From the NCBI GenBank assembly GCA_001772805.1, contig MEUW01000021.1, positions 61,167 through 109,788 on the forward strand: a stretch of 48,622 nucleotides of DNA. The letters are read 5' to 3'. The DNA comes from a candidate division WWE3 bacterium RBG_19FT_COMBO_53_11. GTDB lineage: Bacteria > Patescibacteriota > WWE3 > 9FT-COMBO-53-11. Both the position numbers and the translations under genes were made by a program. Shown here piece after piece: positions 15,436-22,748 of this stretch. The notes under the pieces were generated by a model. That model made no database searches and was not told the origin of the DNA. It saw only the letters and a program-made list of their open reading frames with translations. Every line of letters begins with the position of its first letter. Within the stretch, counting starts at the first letter, position 1.

Positions 15436-16438
15436 TAAGATTTCCGACCCTGACCACATGCTCAACCAAAGTATGAGAGTAACCCCATTCGTTGTCGTAC
15501 CAAGCGAGAACCTTCACCAAATCTCCCCCGACGACCCGCGTCATTGAGAGATCCACGACCGAACCGTAAGTGGTCCCGATGATGTCGGAAGAAACCAGCG
15601 GCTCTTCGGTCACTGCCAGAACCTTCTCCCAACGCGGCGTTTTGGCCGCCTTCGCAAAAATCTCGTTGATCTCGCTCACCGACGTGGGGCGCTTGGAAAC
15701 GAAGGTGAAATCCACGACCGAGCCGCTCACGACCGGAACGCGCATTGCAATCCCGTCAAAAGCTCCTTCCAAAGCCGGAAGGGATTTATAAACGGATTCG
15801 GCCGCTCCGGTGGTGGAAGGCACAATGTTCTGGGCCGCTGCCCGTCCGCGCCGAAAATCCTTTTTGGCGGGGCCGTCGACCAGATTTTGGGTCGCGGTGT
15901 AGCCGTGGACCGTGTTGAGCATCGCTTTAACCACTCCCGGATTTTCCATCATAATCGCCGCCACCGGCACGGTCGCGTTGGTCGTGCAGGAAGCATTGCA
16001 GGTTACGAGCGCGAGCTTCTCATTAAACTGATCGTCGTTGGCCCCAATCAAAGTGTAGGGGGCATCGCCTTTGGCGGGAGCAGTAATCACAACCCGTTTT
16101 GCTCCGGCTTTCAGATGCTTTGCAGCTTCTTCGGTATCGGTAAAAAATCCAGTGGATTCGACGACCACGTCCACGTCCAACTTGTCCCAAGGAAGCGCGG
16201 CCGGATCTTTTTCGGAAAGAATCTTAATTTTCTTTCCCCCCACCGCCATATGGCCATCCTCGATCTTTACCTCCTTGGGGTAGCGGCCGTAAACGGTATC
16301 GTAGCGGAGCAGATAAGCAAGGTTCTCCGGCTCTCCTAAATCGTTGAGCGCCACAATCTCCAACTCAGGACGTTCAAAAGCAATCCGGAAGAAAGTTCGG
16401 CCAATCCGGCCGAAGCCGTTGATCGCAACCCGGATCAT
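15425..16438 (-). CDS. gap: Glyceraldehyde-3-phosphate dehydrogenase, type I
   Basis: GAPDH oxidises glyceraldehyde 3-phosphate to 1,3-bisphosphoglycerate, the step before PGK. The 337-aa protein has the Rossmann motif INGFGRIGR (residues 5-13), the catalytic ASCTTN, HGYTATQNLVDGP and WYDNEWGYS near the C-terminus, with family-typical length. The ATG at 16438 overlaps the thioredoxin stop as ATGA; a start six codons upstream is less likely. It is cotranscribed with trx and lies near pgk, forming a lower-glycolysis cluster. Confidence 0.96.
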   Translation of the reverse strand: MIRVAINGFGRIGRTFFRIAFERPELEIVALNDLGEPENLAYLLRYDTVYGRYPKEVKIEDGHMAVGGKKIKILSEKDPAALPWDKLDVDVVVESTGFFTDTEEAAKHLKAGAKRVVITAPAKGDAPYTLIGANDDQFNEKLALVTCNASCTTNATVPVAAIMMENPGVVKAMLNTVHGYTATQNLVDGPAKKDFRRGRAAAQNIVPSTTGAAESVYKSLPALEGAFDGIAMRVPVVSGSVVDFTFVSKRPTSVSEINEIFAKAAKTPRWEKVLAVTEEPLVSSDIIGTTYGSVVDLSMTRVVGGDLVKVLAWYDNEWGYSHTLVEHVVRVGNLIKK

Positions 16439-16701
16439 AGCTGCTCCTCCACCCAACTCTTGAACTCCTCCTTGGAGCGCACCCCGCTGATCCGGGCAAC
16501 TTCTTTACCATCTTTTTCGATCACGTAGGTGGGGATCGACATCACCGCATATTTTTGGGCCATTTCTCCTTGCTGATCGACGTCGTACTTCACAAATTCC
16601 ACCTTGCCGGCCAGCTCTTTTTCCAACTCCTCAACCGTGGGTTTCATCACGTTGCACGGAGGACACCAAGTCGCCCAAAAATCCAAAACTTTTACGGCCA
16701 T
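16435..16701 (-). CDS. Thioredoxin-like protein (minimal)
   Basis: 88 aa with the active site WATWCPPCNVMKP at residues 9-21 and the cis-proline region SIPTYV. It lacks the first beta-alpha unit of a full thioredoxin (about 105 aa), starting directly at the strand before the active site. The ATG at 16701 is preceded by GGTGAG; the longer upstream frame has no thioredoxin similarity. The gap start codon overlaps its stop. Confidence 0.88.
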   Translation of the reverse strand: MAVKVLDFWATWCPPCNVMKPTVEELEKELAGKVEFVKYDVDQQGEMAQKYAVMSIPTYVIEKDGKEVARISGVRSKEEFKSWVEEQL

Positions 16702-16800
16702 CTCACCCCAAAAATAGCATAAAAACGGTGCGGGAATACTATTTTCTAGGAGCCGAGAAAATGGTACCCGAACGGCTAATCCTATGTTACGATCAATAGC

Positions 16801-18627
16801 GTGGAAGCCCTTCTCGCCTCCCTTAATCCGCAGCAACAGGCCGCCGCTCGCTACGCCGACGGACCTTCTTTAATCGTCGCCGGACCAGGATCGGGAAAGA
16901 CCCGGGTCCTGACCCACAAAATCGCCCATCTAATTCGTCACGAGGATATTTCCCCCGAACAAATTCTTGCCGTCACCTTCACCAACAAAGCCGCCGAAGA
17001 GATGCGGGAAAGGATTGAGAAACTGCTCGCCGATGAACCTTCAAAAACGGTTATCCGCTTGCCTTGGATGGGCACCTTCCACTCCATCTGCGCCCGCATC
17101 CTGCGAAAGGAAGGGCCGGAGATCGGCATCTCCACCAGCTTTGTGATCTATGACGAGAACGACCAGCGCGATCTGATCAAGGAAATCCTTAAATCCCTGG
17201 GAAGAGGAGAGGAACGCTTCTCCCATTCGGCCGTCTCCGCGGCCATTTCCCAAGCCAAGAACGAAATGATCGACCCCGAGGAATATCAGGAAATTGCGGA
17301 GGGGAACTTTCAGCAAGCGGTGGCTGAAATCTATCCTCTCTACCAAGAAAAGGTCAGAAAAGCGAGCGGGCTCGACTTTGACGATCTCCTGCTGGAAACG
17401 GCTCGCCTCTTCCAAGAAAAGCCGCAGGTACTGGCTCGCTGGCAGAAAGCTTTCCGGCACGTCTTGGTGGACGAATACCAAGACACCAACCGGGTGCAAT
17501 ACCTTTTGGTCCGGTTCCTCTCGAAAACTCACCACAACCTGACGGTGGTGGGAGATATGTCCCAAGCGATTTACTCCTGGAGAGGCGCCGACTTCCGCAA
17601 CCTTCTGCGCTTCCAGCAGGATTACCCCCAAGCGCAAATTTTTCATCTCGCCCAGAACTACCGTTCCACCAAGCGGATCCTTTTGGCGGCGCGGTCGCTG
17701 ATCGAAAACAATCGCACCCATATTCCGCTGGAGCTCTGGACCGATAACGAAGAAGGGTTGCCGGTGGTCCTCTATGCGGCCGACAACGAGCTCGACGAAG
17801 CCTTCTATCTCTCGACGCAAATCTCCGCCCTTCTTTCGGAAAGAACCGCCCGGCACTTTGCCGACTTTGCCGTCCTCTACCGCACCAACGCCCAATCGCG
17901 GGTCTTGGAAGAAGTTTTTATGCGCGGGGGAATCCCCTATCTCCTGATCGGCGGCACCAAATTCTATGAGAGGAAAGAGGTCAAGGACATCCTGGCCTAT
18001 CTCCGTATCCTCTTAAATCCGCAGGACCTCTTGAGTCGGGAACGGGCCGAAAAAGTCGGCAAGCGGAGGCTCGCTAATTTGACGACCCAAAATCGCGAGG
18101 ATCTCGTTGCGCTCACCCCCGCCCAGCTGATTCAAAAAGTTCTTCAGCTTACCGAATACTTGGGCTATTTGGATGACGGATCGGAGGAAGGCCAATCGCG
18201 AATTGAGAACGTCAAGGAACTTTCCTCGGTCGCTGCTTCCTTTGGCTCTTTGCCCGAATTCCTCCAACACGTTGCGCTGGTCCAACCCACCGACTCCCTT
18301 TCCCGCCGGATCCGCAAGGACTCGGTCTCGCTGATGACGCTTCATTCTGCAAAAGGTCTGGAATTTCCCTACGTCTTTATCACCGGACTGGAAGAGGGGC
18401 TGCTCCCTCACGTCCGGAGCATGGGAAGCACCGAGGAAATTGAAGAAGAGCGCCGACTCTGCTACGTGGGAGTGACGCGCGCAAAAAAGCAGCTCCACCT
18501 GTGCTTTGCCCGCGAACGCTTACTCTTCGGCGCGCGTTCCGAAAGCCTGCCGTCCCGCTTTATCAATGAAATCGGCGAGGAAAATCTGCTGCTGCATCTT
18601 TCTGCCGGAGGGGTGGCCGATGCTTAA
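16801..18627 (+). CDS. UvrD/PcrA-type superfamily 1 DNA helicase
   Basis: A 3'-5' helicase acting in repair and replication restart. 608 aa with all main motifs: GPGSGKTR (I), TFTNKAAEEM (Ia), VDEYQDTN (II), GDMSQAIYSWRGAD (III), QNYRST (IV), SLMTLHSAKGLEFPYVF (V) and YVGVTRAKK (VI). It is shorter than PcrA (about 720 aa): domain 2B is cut after LRILLNPQDLL, and the C-terminal Tudor-like extension is missing. The GTG start at 16801 has a TATGTT/TACGAT box 10-20 nt upstream, suggesting little or no leader. The 3D-domain gene overlaps its end by 8 bp. Confidence 0.93.
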   Translation: MEALLASLNPQQQAAARYADGPSLIVAGPGSGKTRVLTHKIAHLIRHEDISPEQILAVTFTNKAAEEMRERIEKLLADEPSKTVIRLPWMGTFHSICARILRKEGPEIGISTSFVIYDENDQRDLIKEILKSLGRGEERFSHSAVSAAISQAKNEMIDPEEYQEIAEGNFQQAVAEIYPLYQEKVRKASGLDFDDLLLETARLFQEKPQVLARWQKAFRHVLVDEYQDTNRVQYLLVRFLSKTHHNLTVVGDMSQAIYSWRGADFRNLLRFQQDYPQAQIFHLAQNYRSTKRILLAARSLIENNRTHIPLELWTDNEEGLPVVLYAADNELDEAFYLSTQISALLSERTARHFADFAVLYRTNAQSRVLEEVFMRGGIPYLLIGGTKFYERKEVKDILAYLRILLNPQDLLSRERAEKVGKRRLANLTTQNREDLVALTPAQLIQKVLQLTEYLGYLDDGSEEGQSRIENVKELSSVAASFGSLPEFLQHVALVQPTDSLSRRIRKDSVSLMTLHSAKGLEFPYVFITGLEEGLLPHVRSMGSTEEIEEERRLCYVGVTRAKKQLHLCFARERLLFGARSESLPSRFINEIGEENLLLHLSAGGVADA

Positions 18628-19135
18628 ATCAAGGACTAAAGAAAAAATTGCCACCGCCGCAATCCACTCTTTGCTGCTCATAATTATCGGCGGGGCGATC
18701 GGCTATGTTTTCAGCGGCTATGGCCCGCTTGAAATCAAAAAACAGCCGGTCTTAGGAACCGCCACCAACTGCCCGGGAACCAAGCTGAACTATCCCCGCA
18801 CCGTCCGAGACACCATCCGCGGGAAAATAGTCTCCTTCCGCTATAACTGCATACGAAGCGGATTCCAATTCACCTCCTACGACGGCAATTGCAAGGGCTG
18901 TTCCGGCCGGACCCACTTCACCAATGAACCGGTGACCTGGGGAATCTGCGCCGTCGACCCGGATGTCATCAAACCTCACTCATACTTTTACGTTCCCGGC
19001 TACGGGAAATGCAAAGCCGCCGACACCGGTGGAGCGGTCAAAGGAAAGAAAGTTGATCTGGGATTCGAAGACGTCCGTCACGGTTGGTGGATCTGGGGCC
19101 GAAGGTATACGGATATCTATACCTTTGTGAAATGA
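18620..19135 (+). CDS. Membrane-anchored 3D-domain protein, probable cell-wall lytic enzyme
   Basis: 171 aa with an N-terminal membrane anchor (about residues 12-34) and a C-terminal 3D domain. The three conserved Asp occur in order: AVDPDVI, ADTGGAVKG and KVDLGF, preceded by YFYVPGYGKC. In MltA and the YocH/resuscitation-factor-like proteins this double-psi barrel cleaves glycan strands without hydrolysis. Four to six Cys residues in the outer domain may form disulfides. The ATG at 18620 overlaps the uvrD stop by 8 bp; a longer upstream frame lies in the uvrD shadow. A role in wall remodelling fits murJ, LCP and FemAB nearby. Confidence 0.82.
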   Translation: MLKSRTKEKIATAAIHSLLLIIIGGAIGYVFSGYGPLEIKKQPVLGTATNCPGTKLNYPRTVRDTIRGKIVSFRYNCIRSGFQFTSYDGNCKGCSGRTHFTNEPVTWGICAVDPDVIKPHSYFYVPGYGKCKAADTGGAVKGKKVDLGFEDVRHGWWIWGRRYTDIYTFVK

Positions 19136-19137
19136 AA

Positions 19138-19243
19138 GGACGGCTCGGCTCCGCCGAACCTAGCATTCTGAAGGAATGAACGGCTCGGCTCCGCCGAACC
19201 TAGCATTCTGAAGGAATGAACGGCTCGGCTCCGCCGAACCTAG
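19138..19243 (+). repeat. Three tandem palindromic GAC/TAG-type elements, 40-bp period
   Basis: Three copies begin GGACGG or GAACGG, pair CTCGGC with GCCGA and end CCTAG. The two linkers are identical (CATTCTGAAGGAATG), themselves palindromic. The array starts 3 nt after the 3D-protein stop codon. Confidence 0.9.
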
Positions 19244-19244
19244 A

Positions 19245-19273
19245 TTTTTATGCCGAGAAGCTCGGCATAAAAA
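19245..19273. promoter_or_regulatory. Perfect 13-bp stem hairpin
   Basis: TTTTTATGCCGAG and its exact complement flank a 3-nt loop. The A/T ends give bidirectional symmetry between convergent genes, so it could help end transcription from either side. No separate T-run follows. Confidence 0.5.
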
Positions 19274-19298
19274 ATGGGCGGTGTGGGAAGACACCGCC
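19269..19298 (-). terminator. Intrinsic terminator of the 129-aa membrane protein gene
   Basis: On the minus strand GGCGGTGT and ACACCGCC pair around TTCCC and are followed by CATTTTTT. Confidence 0.85.
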
Positions 19299-19307
19299 TG
19301 ACGGTTG

Positions 19308-19697
19308 CTACTTGTAGAACAGCTGGTGGTAGGGAAAGCCCGCGGTCGCGAGAGCCTGGCGATTGAAACCGAGCTTCGTCGCCGTCCGGTCCATCCTTAC
19401 CAAGATCTTCTCTCTCCAATGAGAGTCCTCCCGCGCCCCAGCATGCATCAAGGCCCGATAGATGAGATCCGCCTCGGTGTCGCCGAGACCCAGGTTAAAG
19501 CTCCCTCGGCCCTCCCTTTTGGTCCTCTTCAGGGCCTTGTAGAGCGCAGGCTCCATCAGAGGAAAGAGGACTCCCCGGATAGCGTTTACGCGCCATTTCT
19601 CGTCCGCGAGCGCGGACTTCAGCCGACGGGCGACCAAGAAGTAGTGGATCGCCAAAATCGATACCCCTAATGCCGCCAACAACAAACCGAGAGTCAA
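19308..19697 (-). CDS. Small membrane protein, paralogue of the upstream gene, unknown function
   Basis: 129 aa starting at TTG 19697, eleven nt after AAGGAG. A single membrane helix (about residues 2-22) is followed by a basic, helical cytoplasmic domain with PLMEPALYKALKR and DTEADLIYRALMH. The gene at 19917 has the matching segments PLLESALYRSIRD and RDADLFFRAFYH, so the two are paralogues. An in-frame ATG further upstream exists, but that stretch is a leader conserved out of frame with the paralogue, so the downstream start is preferred. It is a one-gene unit with its own promoter and terminator. No function recognised. Confidence 0.68.
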   Translation of the reverse strand: MTLGLLLAALGVSILAIHYFLVARRLKSALADEKWRVNAIRGVLFPLMEPALYKALKRTKREGRGSFNLGLGDTEADLIYRALMHAGAREDSHWREKILVRMDRTATKLGFNRQALATAGFPYHQLFYK

Positions 19698-19821
19698 CTT
19701 TTTCTCTCCTTGCCAATCGGCGCTGCCTTGTTCCCCATCCCCTCGACTTCGCTTAGGGTCTTCCCAGGAAAACGTTTGCCTTGCCGGAGGCGTTGAGCGT
19801 GACTGCACCGAATGTGCAATC
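19698..19821 (-). promoter_or_regulatory. Conserved, probably structured 5' leader RNA (copy 2)
   Basis: From the predicted start near 19821 to the TTG at 19697. It shares with the leader at 20292-20400 the blocks CTCAACGCCTC, GGGAAGA, GGGGAACAA-like and TTGGCAAGGAGAGAAA. The first hairpin reads TGCAC-ATTCG-GTGCA here and TGCGC-ATTCG-GCGCA in the paralogue, a compensatory change. The shared blocks fall in different reading frames. I recognise no known riboswitch class. Confidence 0.65.
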
Positions 19822-19827
19822 ATCTGC

Positions 19828-19856
19828 ATGATATATCTGCTATGGGTTTTAGTCAA
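19828..19856 (-). promoter_or_regulatory. Promoter of the 129-aa membrane protein gene
   Basis: TTGACT, a 17-bp spacer and TATCAT on the minus strand. Confidence 0.8.
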
Positions 19857-19875
19857 CTTAAGGAGGTAGGGAAAT

Positions 19876-19903
19876 GAAAAAGGCGGTGTGGGAAGGCACC
19901 GCC
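19876..19903 (-). terminator. Intrinsic terminator of the 124-aa membrane protein gene
   Basis: On the minus strand GGCGGTG and CACCGCC pair around CCTTCC and are followed by TTTTTCATTT. The stem closely matches the terminator at 19269, supporting duplication of the whole transcription unit. Confidence 0.85.
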
Positions 19904-19916
19904 CGGCAGATCGCAC

Positions 19917-20291
19917 TTACAACTTAATGAAGTACACCCCAAACTTAGTCCCCAGCTTTGCCACGTAGGCGTCGAACTTGCGCTCTTCAGCCGGGATCGG
20001 TTTGAGATGGTAGAACGCGCGGAAGAAAAGGTCGGCATCACGAGACGACCCAAGCCCCAACATGCCTACCCCATACCCCAAAACGAACTTCTTTTCTCTG
20101 GGGTGCTTCTTCTTCCAGTCTCTGATTGACCGATACAGCGCAGACTCAAGGAGCGGGATCACGCTGTAACGGGCATACCGCATGCGTTCCAGCAGGCCGT
20201 CGCGTTCCTTTCTGAGACGGCTAAACTCTCTCAGCGAAAACACCAGCATCACTACTGCAAGCCCAAAAAGAACTAGCCAAACGTTCACCAC
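19917..20291 (-). CDS. Small membrane protein, paralogue of the downstream gene, unknown function
   Basis: 124 aa from the GTG at 20291 (a second GTG follows directly), eight nt after GGAG. It has a membrane helix (about residues 3-21), a basic helical segment (REFSRLRKERDGLLERM) and PLLESALYRSIRD and RDADLFFRAFYH, matching its neighbour. It has a strong promoter, a roughly 110-nt conserved leader and its own terminator. No homologous family recognised. Confidence 0.68.
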   Translation of the reverse strand: MVNVWLVLFGLAVVMLVFSLREFSRLRKERDGLLERMRYARYSVIPLLESALYRSIRDWKKKHPREKKFVLGYGVGMLGLGSSRDADLFFRAFYHLKPIPAEERKFDAYVAKLGTKFGVYFIKL

Positions 20292-20400
20292 GTCTTTCTC
20301 TCCTTGCCAACCGGCGTTGCTTTGTTCCCTATTCCATCTTCCCATAGGAACGGTGCTTTGCCCGAGGCGTTGAGTCGACTGCGCCGAATGCGCAATCTCC
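20292..20400 (-). promoter_or_regulatory. Conserved, probably structured 5' leader RNA (copy 1)
   Basis: The leader begins with a hairpin TGCGC-ATTCG-GCGCA, then CTCAACGCCTC, a GTTCC/GGAAC pairing arm, a short GCC/GGC hairpin and GGCAAGGAGAGAAA containing the Shine-Dalgarno. An indel in the conserved part shifts the frame relative to the paralogue, which argues for RNA-level rather than protein-level conservation. Confidence 0.65.
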
Positions 20401-20406
20401 AATGGA

Positions 20407-20434
20407 ATTATATTTCAGTAAAGTTTTTCGTCAA
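20407..20434 (-). promoter_or_regulatory. Promoter of the 124-aa membrane protein gene
   Basis: TTGACG, a 16-bp spacer and TATAAT on the minus strand; a near-consensus promoter. Confidence 0.85.
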
Positions 20435-20441
20435 GCAAAAA

Positions 20442-20469
20442 GAAAAAGGGCATCTTGCAAAAAGATGCC
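20442..20469 (-). terminator. Intrinsic terminator of the RapZ-C-like gene
   Basis: On the minus strand GGCATCTT and AAGATGCC pair around TTTGC and are followed by CTTTTTCTTTTT. It sits immediately after the stop codon. Confidence 0.88.
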
Positions 20470-20874
20470 TTAGTCGCCAATCAACTCACTTTCATACATG
20501 TGCGGAGGCTTGACGTCGTGGTGAAGGTGTACCACATCAACCTCCAAACCCGATTCCCGCCAGTAGGAGGCAAGAATCTCGGCCAGCGAAACGGACCGCG
20601 CCCAACCGCACCAGCAGTTTATGGCAACAGCCGCCTCATCAAACTCCTCCAATACGCCCCGAACCGTGAAATCGGCAAATGAAGAGATAAACTCCACCGC
20701 CTCCACATTCAAGCCCAAAAAAATCTTTTGTGTCTCCGGCTTAAGACCCGAGTCATGCGGGTCCTTGAGATGCATAACGTTAAGGCAAAGATCCCAGGGG
20801 CGTGAAGTTGGGCTTGGGGGCGCCTTGTTGCCTGCAATCGCGCCGCCGAAAGTGTGGATGTGAACTTTCTTCAC
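20470..20874 (-). CDS. Stand-alone RapZ C-terminal-domain-like protein
   Basis: 134 aa. LNVMHLKDP near residues 31-39 and NCWCGWARSVSLAEILA near 85-101 correspond to the DXRFLPNP-like and IGCTGGXHRSV-like motifs of the RapZ C-terminal domain, which in E. coli binds the sRNA GlmZ and senses glucosamine-6-phosphate. The N-terminal kinase domain of RapZ is absent. The GTG at 20874 follows AAAGGAGAG. It is a one-gene unit with a good promoter and a terminator. The assignment is by motif resemblance, so the function is uncertain. Confidence 0.6.
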   Translation of the reverse strand: MKKVHIHTFGGAIAGNKAPPSPTSRPWDLCLNVMHLKDPHDSGLKPETQKIFLGLNVEAVEFISSFADFTVRGVLEEFDEAAVAINCWCGWARSVSLAEILASYWRESGLEVDVVHLHHDVKPPHMYESELIGD

Positions 20875-20901
20875 AATCTCTCCTTTCTAGATGTTATCTG
20901 G

Positions 20902-20930
20902 AGTATACTTTAGGAAAGGGGAAATTGCAA
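20902..20930 (-). promoter_or_regulatory. Promoter of the RapZ-C-like gene
   Basis: TTGCAA, a 17-bp spacer and TATACT on the minus strand. The -35 box ends 2 bp from the divergent ksgA start codon. Confidence 0.75.
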
Positions 20931-20931
20931 A

Positions 20932-21726
20932 ATGGAGTTAAGGCCAAAGAGATCTTTAGGACAAAATTTTCTGGTTGACAAAAGCGTTGTAGAAGATTTG
21001 GTTAAGTCGTCCCAAGTTAAAAAAACCGATACAGTTCTGGAAGTCGGAGCCGGAACAGGAGCAGTTACCAAGAATTTAGCACGCCTGGCCGGAAAAGTTA
21101 TTGCCGTGGAGTTTGATTCCGATCTCATCCCCACTCTCAAAACACATCTTAGAGGAATAAAAAATGTGGAAGTAGTTAATGCCGACGTCCTTGACCTTGA
21201 TCCGGAATACTTCCGATCTTCTTCCAAGATTGTGGGAGCAATTCCCTACCAAATTACCTCTCCCCTCATTCACAAGATTCTGCATTCCCAGTTCCGCCCA
21301 AAATCGATTACCTTTATTGTCCAAAAAGAAGTCGCGGAAAAGATCGCTGCGACGCCGCCTGATGCCACTTACCTCTCCAATTTTGTCGCCAATTTTGGCG
21401 AAGCGCGCATTATAAAGGTGATTAAGCCGGGAGCTTTCTCTCCCCAACCGAAAGTGGACTCCGCCATTATCCACATTGAGCTCTATCCGAAACCCAAAGT
21501 CGAAGACACGCTGAAACTGGAAAAGTTCCTGCACCACGGTTTCGCCCAACCGCGTAAAATGCTTCACCACCGATTTGAAGCCGGGATATTGGCAGGATCA
21601 AAAATACCGCCGCAGGCCCGGCCGGCCCATCTATCCAAAGAAGATTGGCGGAATCTTTACCGAGAATTGGTACGAGTAAAAGAACGCAGCAAAACACGCC
21701 GCGGTGACGGAACTTGGCGGAATTAA
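20932..21726 (+). CDS. ksgA: 16S rRNA (adenine-N6,N6)-dimethyltransferase
   Basis: KsgA dimethylates two adenines in helix 45 of 16S rRNA during 30S maturation. 264 aa with SLGQNFLVDKSV, SAM motif I LEVGAGTGAVTKNL, AVEFD, and the C-terminal QPRKML. The catalytic motif normally (N/D)-(L/I)-P-Y reads GAIPYQITSPL, so the usual Asn is Ala. That is a notable deviation, either a lineage variant or altered activity. The ATG at 20932 overlaps promoter elements of the divergent gene. Its 3' end overlaps the convergent FemAB gene by 4 bp. Confidence 0.9.
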   Translation: MELRPKRSLGQNFLVDKSVVEDLVKSSQVKKTDTVLEVGAGTGAVTKNLARLAGKVIAVEFDSDLIPTLKTHLRGIKNVEVVNADVLDLDPEYFRSSSKIVGAIPYQITSPLIHKILHSQFRPKSITFIVQKEVAEKIAATPPDATYLSNFVANFGEARIIKVIKPGAFSPQPKVDSAIIHIELYPKPKVEDTLKLEKFLHHGFAQPRKMLHHRFEAGILAGSKIPPQARPAHLSKEDWRNLYRELVRVKERSKTRRGDGTWRN

Positions 21727-22730
21727 TACCTCCTCACTAACCGACGGAACTTTTCCACTCCAAAAACCGCCCAATACTGCGGAGTCAAGGGATAATCCCA
21801 GGAGCCCGCGTAATCTACTCGATAACCGCCAAATCCCTTCTTGAACAAAGAGTATCCGTACCAAGGGTGGCGCGGGTCATCGTTCGGCGCAATCCCCCAA
21901 AAGTCAAAGTATCGGTATCCGTCTTTCTTGGCTTCTTTGATCGTCTCCCAAAGCAAGAAATAGGATACCGGTATATTACTGCGCACCGAAGCGCCGTGAA
22001 CGTAGGTAACGGTGTCGCCGTATGAAAAAACAATCGCCGCCGAGAGAGTATCCCCTTGATAGTTCGCCCAGGCCAATTCAGCCATTCCGCGGGGAGCAAG
22101 AGACTCAAATTCCACTTGCAAATAGCGGCGGGAGTGAGGCACAAATCCCTGCCGGCGATAGGTAACGCTCATCAACCGGTGGAATTCCTCCATCTTTCGC
22201 GGGTCGGCGCTTCGGTGAACTTCGATCCCCAAACCCTCCGCGCTTCTCACCAAGTAGCGAGTGGTTTTGCGCATCTGCGCCAAGAGGTCTTCTTCCGAAA
22301 GAGAGAGGTCCAAAAGCAGGGAAACCCCACCCGCCTGGCTGGTGGCTTCGGACCGCCGGTATTTTCCTCGAAGAAGTTCCTCCGGATCGGAACCGGCCTC
22401 CCAGGGCGGCTCAATGCGGAGGTAGTCCACTTTCTGCCGGGCGGCAAAATCCTTCAAATACTCCAAAAACGCCTGCACTTCCCCGCGGTCAGGAGTTTTC
22501 AAGACGGGTCCGCGGGGAACGTAAACGAAACTTCCCAGCTTTCGCCGGCCGACTAGCGCCTGGCAAATCCCTTCCAGCGCCCCGCCTTGATAAATTCCGA
22601 AACGATGGTGGGAGAGACCTAACTTGTCCTGAAATTCACCCCAAGCCCAAGACTGCAAGAAAGCGGTGTGCGGCTGACGGGTTAAAAACTCTTCCCAAGT
22701 GCGCTCCTCCAGAACCTCTTTTATCTCCAT
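21723..22730 (-). CDS. FemAB-family peptidoglycan bridge aminoacyltransferase
   Basis: FemA/FemB/FemX enzymes add amino acids from aminoacyl-tRNA to the stem-peptide lysine of lipid II. The 335-aa protein has two GNAT-like halves. Typical features are the N-terminal SWAWGEFQDKLG (about 26-37), VPRGPV, RIEPPWE, RQGFVPHSRRYL, and YFDFWGIAPNDDPRHPWYG near the C-terminus. It is divergent from a second FemAB gene across an 18-bp gap, so both probably have minimal leaders. The pair suggests branched cross-bridges. Confidence 0.88.
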   Translation of the reverse strand: MEIKEVLEERTWEEFLTRQPHTAFLQSWAWGEFQDKLGLSHHRFGIYQGGALEGICQALVGRRKLGSFVYVPRGPVLKTPDRGEVQAFLEYLKDFAARQKVDYLRIEPPWEAGSDPEELLRGKYRRSEATSQAGGVSLLLDLSLSEEDLLAQMRKTTRYLVRSAEGLGIEVHRSADPRKMEEFHRLMSVTYRRQGFVPHSRRYLQVEFESLAPRGMAELAWANYQGDTLSAAIVFSYGDTVTYVHGASVRSNIPVSYFLLWETIKEAKKDGYRYFDFWGIAPNDDPRHPWYGYSLFKKGFGGYRVDYAGSWDYPLTPQYWAVFGVEKFRRLVRRY

Positions 22731-22748
22731 CAGCTACAATGCTAGCAG

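Noticed and set aside
19138-19243. Tandem 40-bp repeats as a CRISPR array
   Set aside because: Only three units, palindromic throughout, with identical short linkers instead of unique spacers and no cas genes nearby.
19698-20400. Assigning the conserved leader to a known riboswitch (c-di-GMP, c-di-AMP, cobalamin)
   Set aside because: Single short strings such as TAGGGAAC resemble parts of known classes, but the full consensus cores are missing.
22731-22748. TACAATGCTAGC resembles the end of widely used synthetic promoters, suggesting vector contamination
   Set aside because: The CTAGC motif recurs throughout the window as part of the native palindromic family and no vector sequence surrounds it. 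A natural -10 box is enough.
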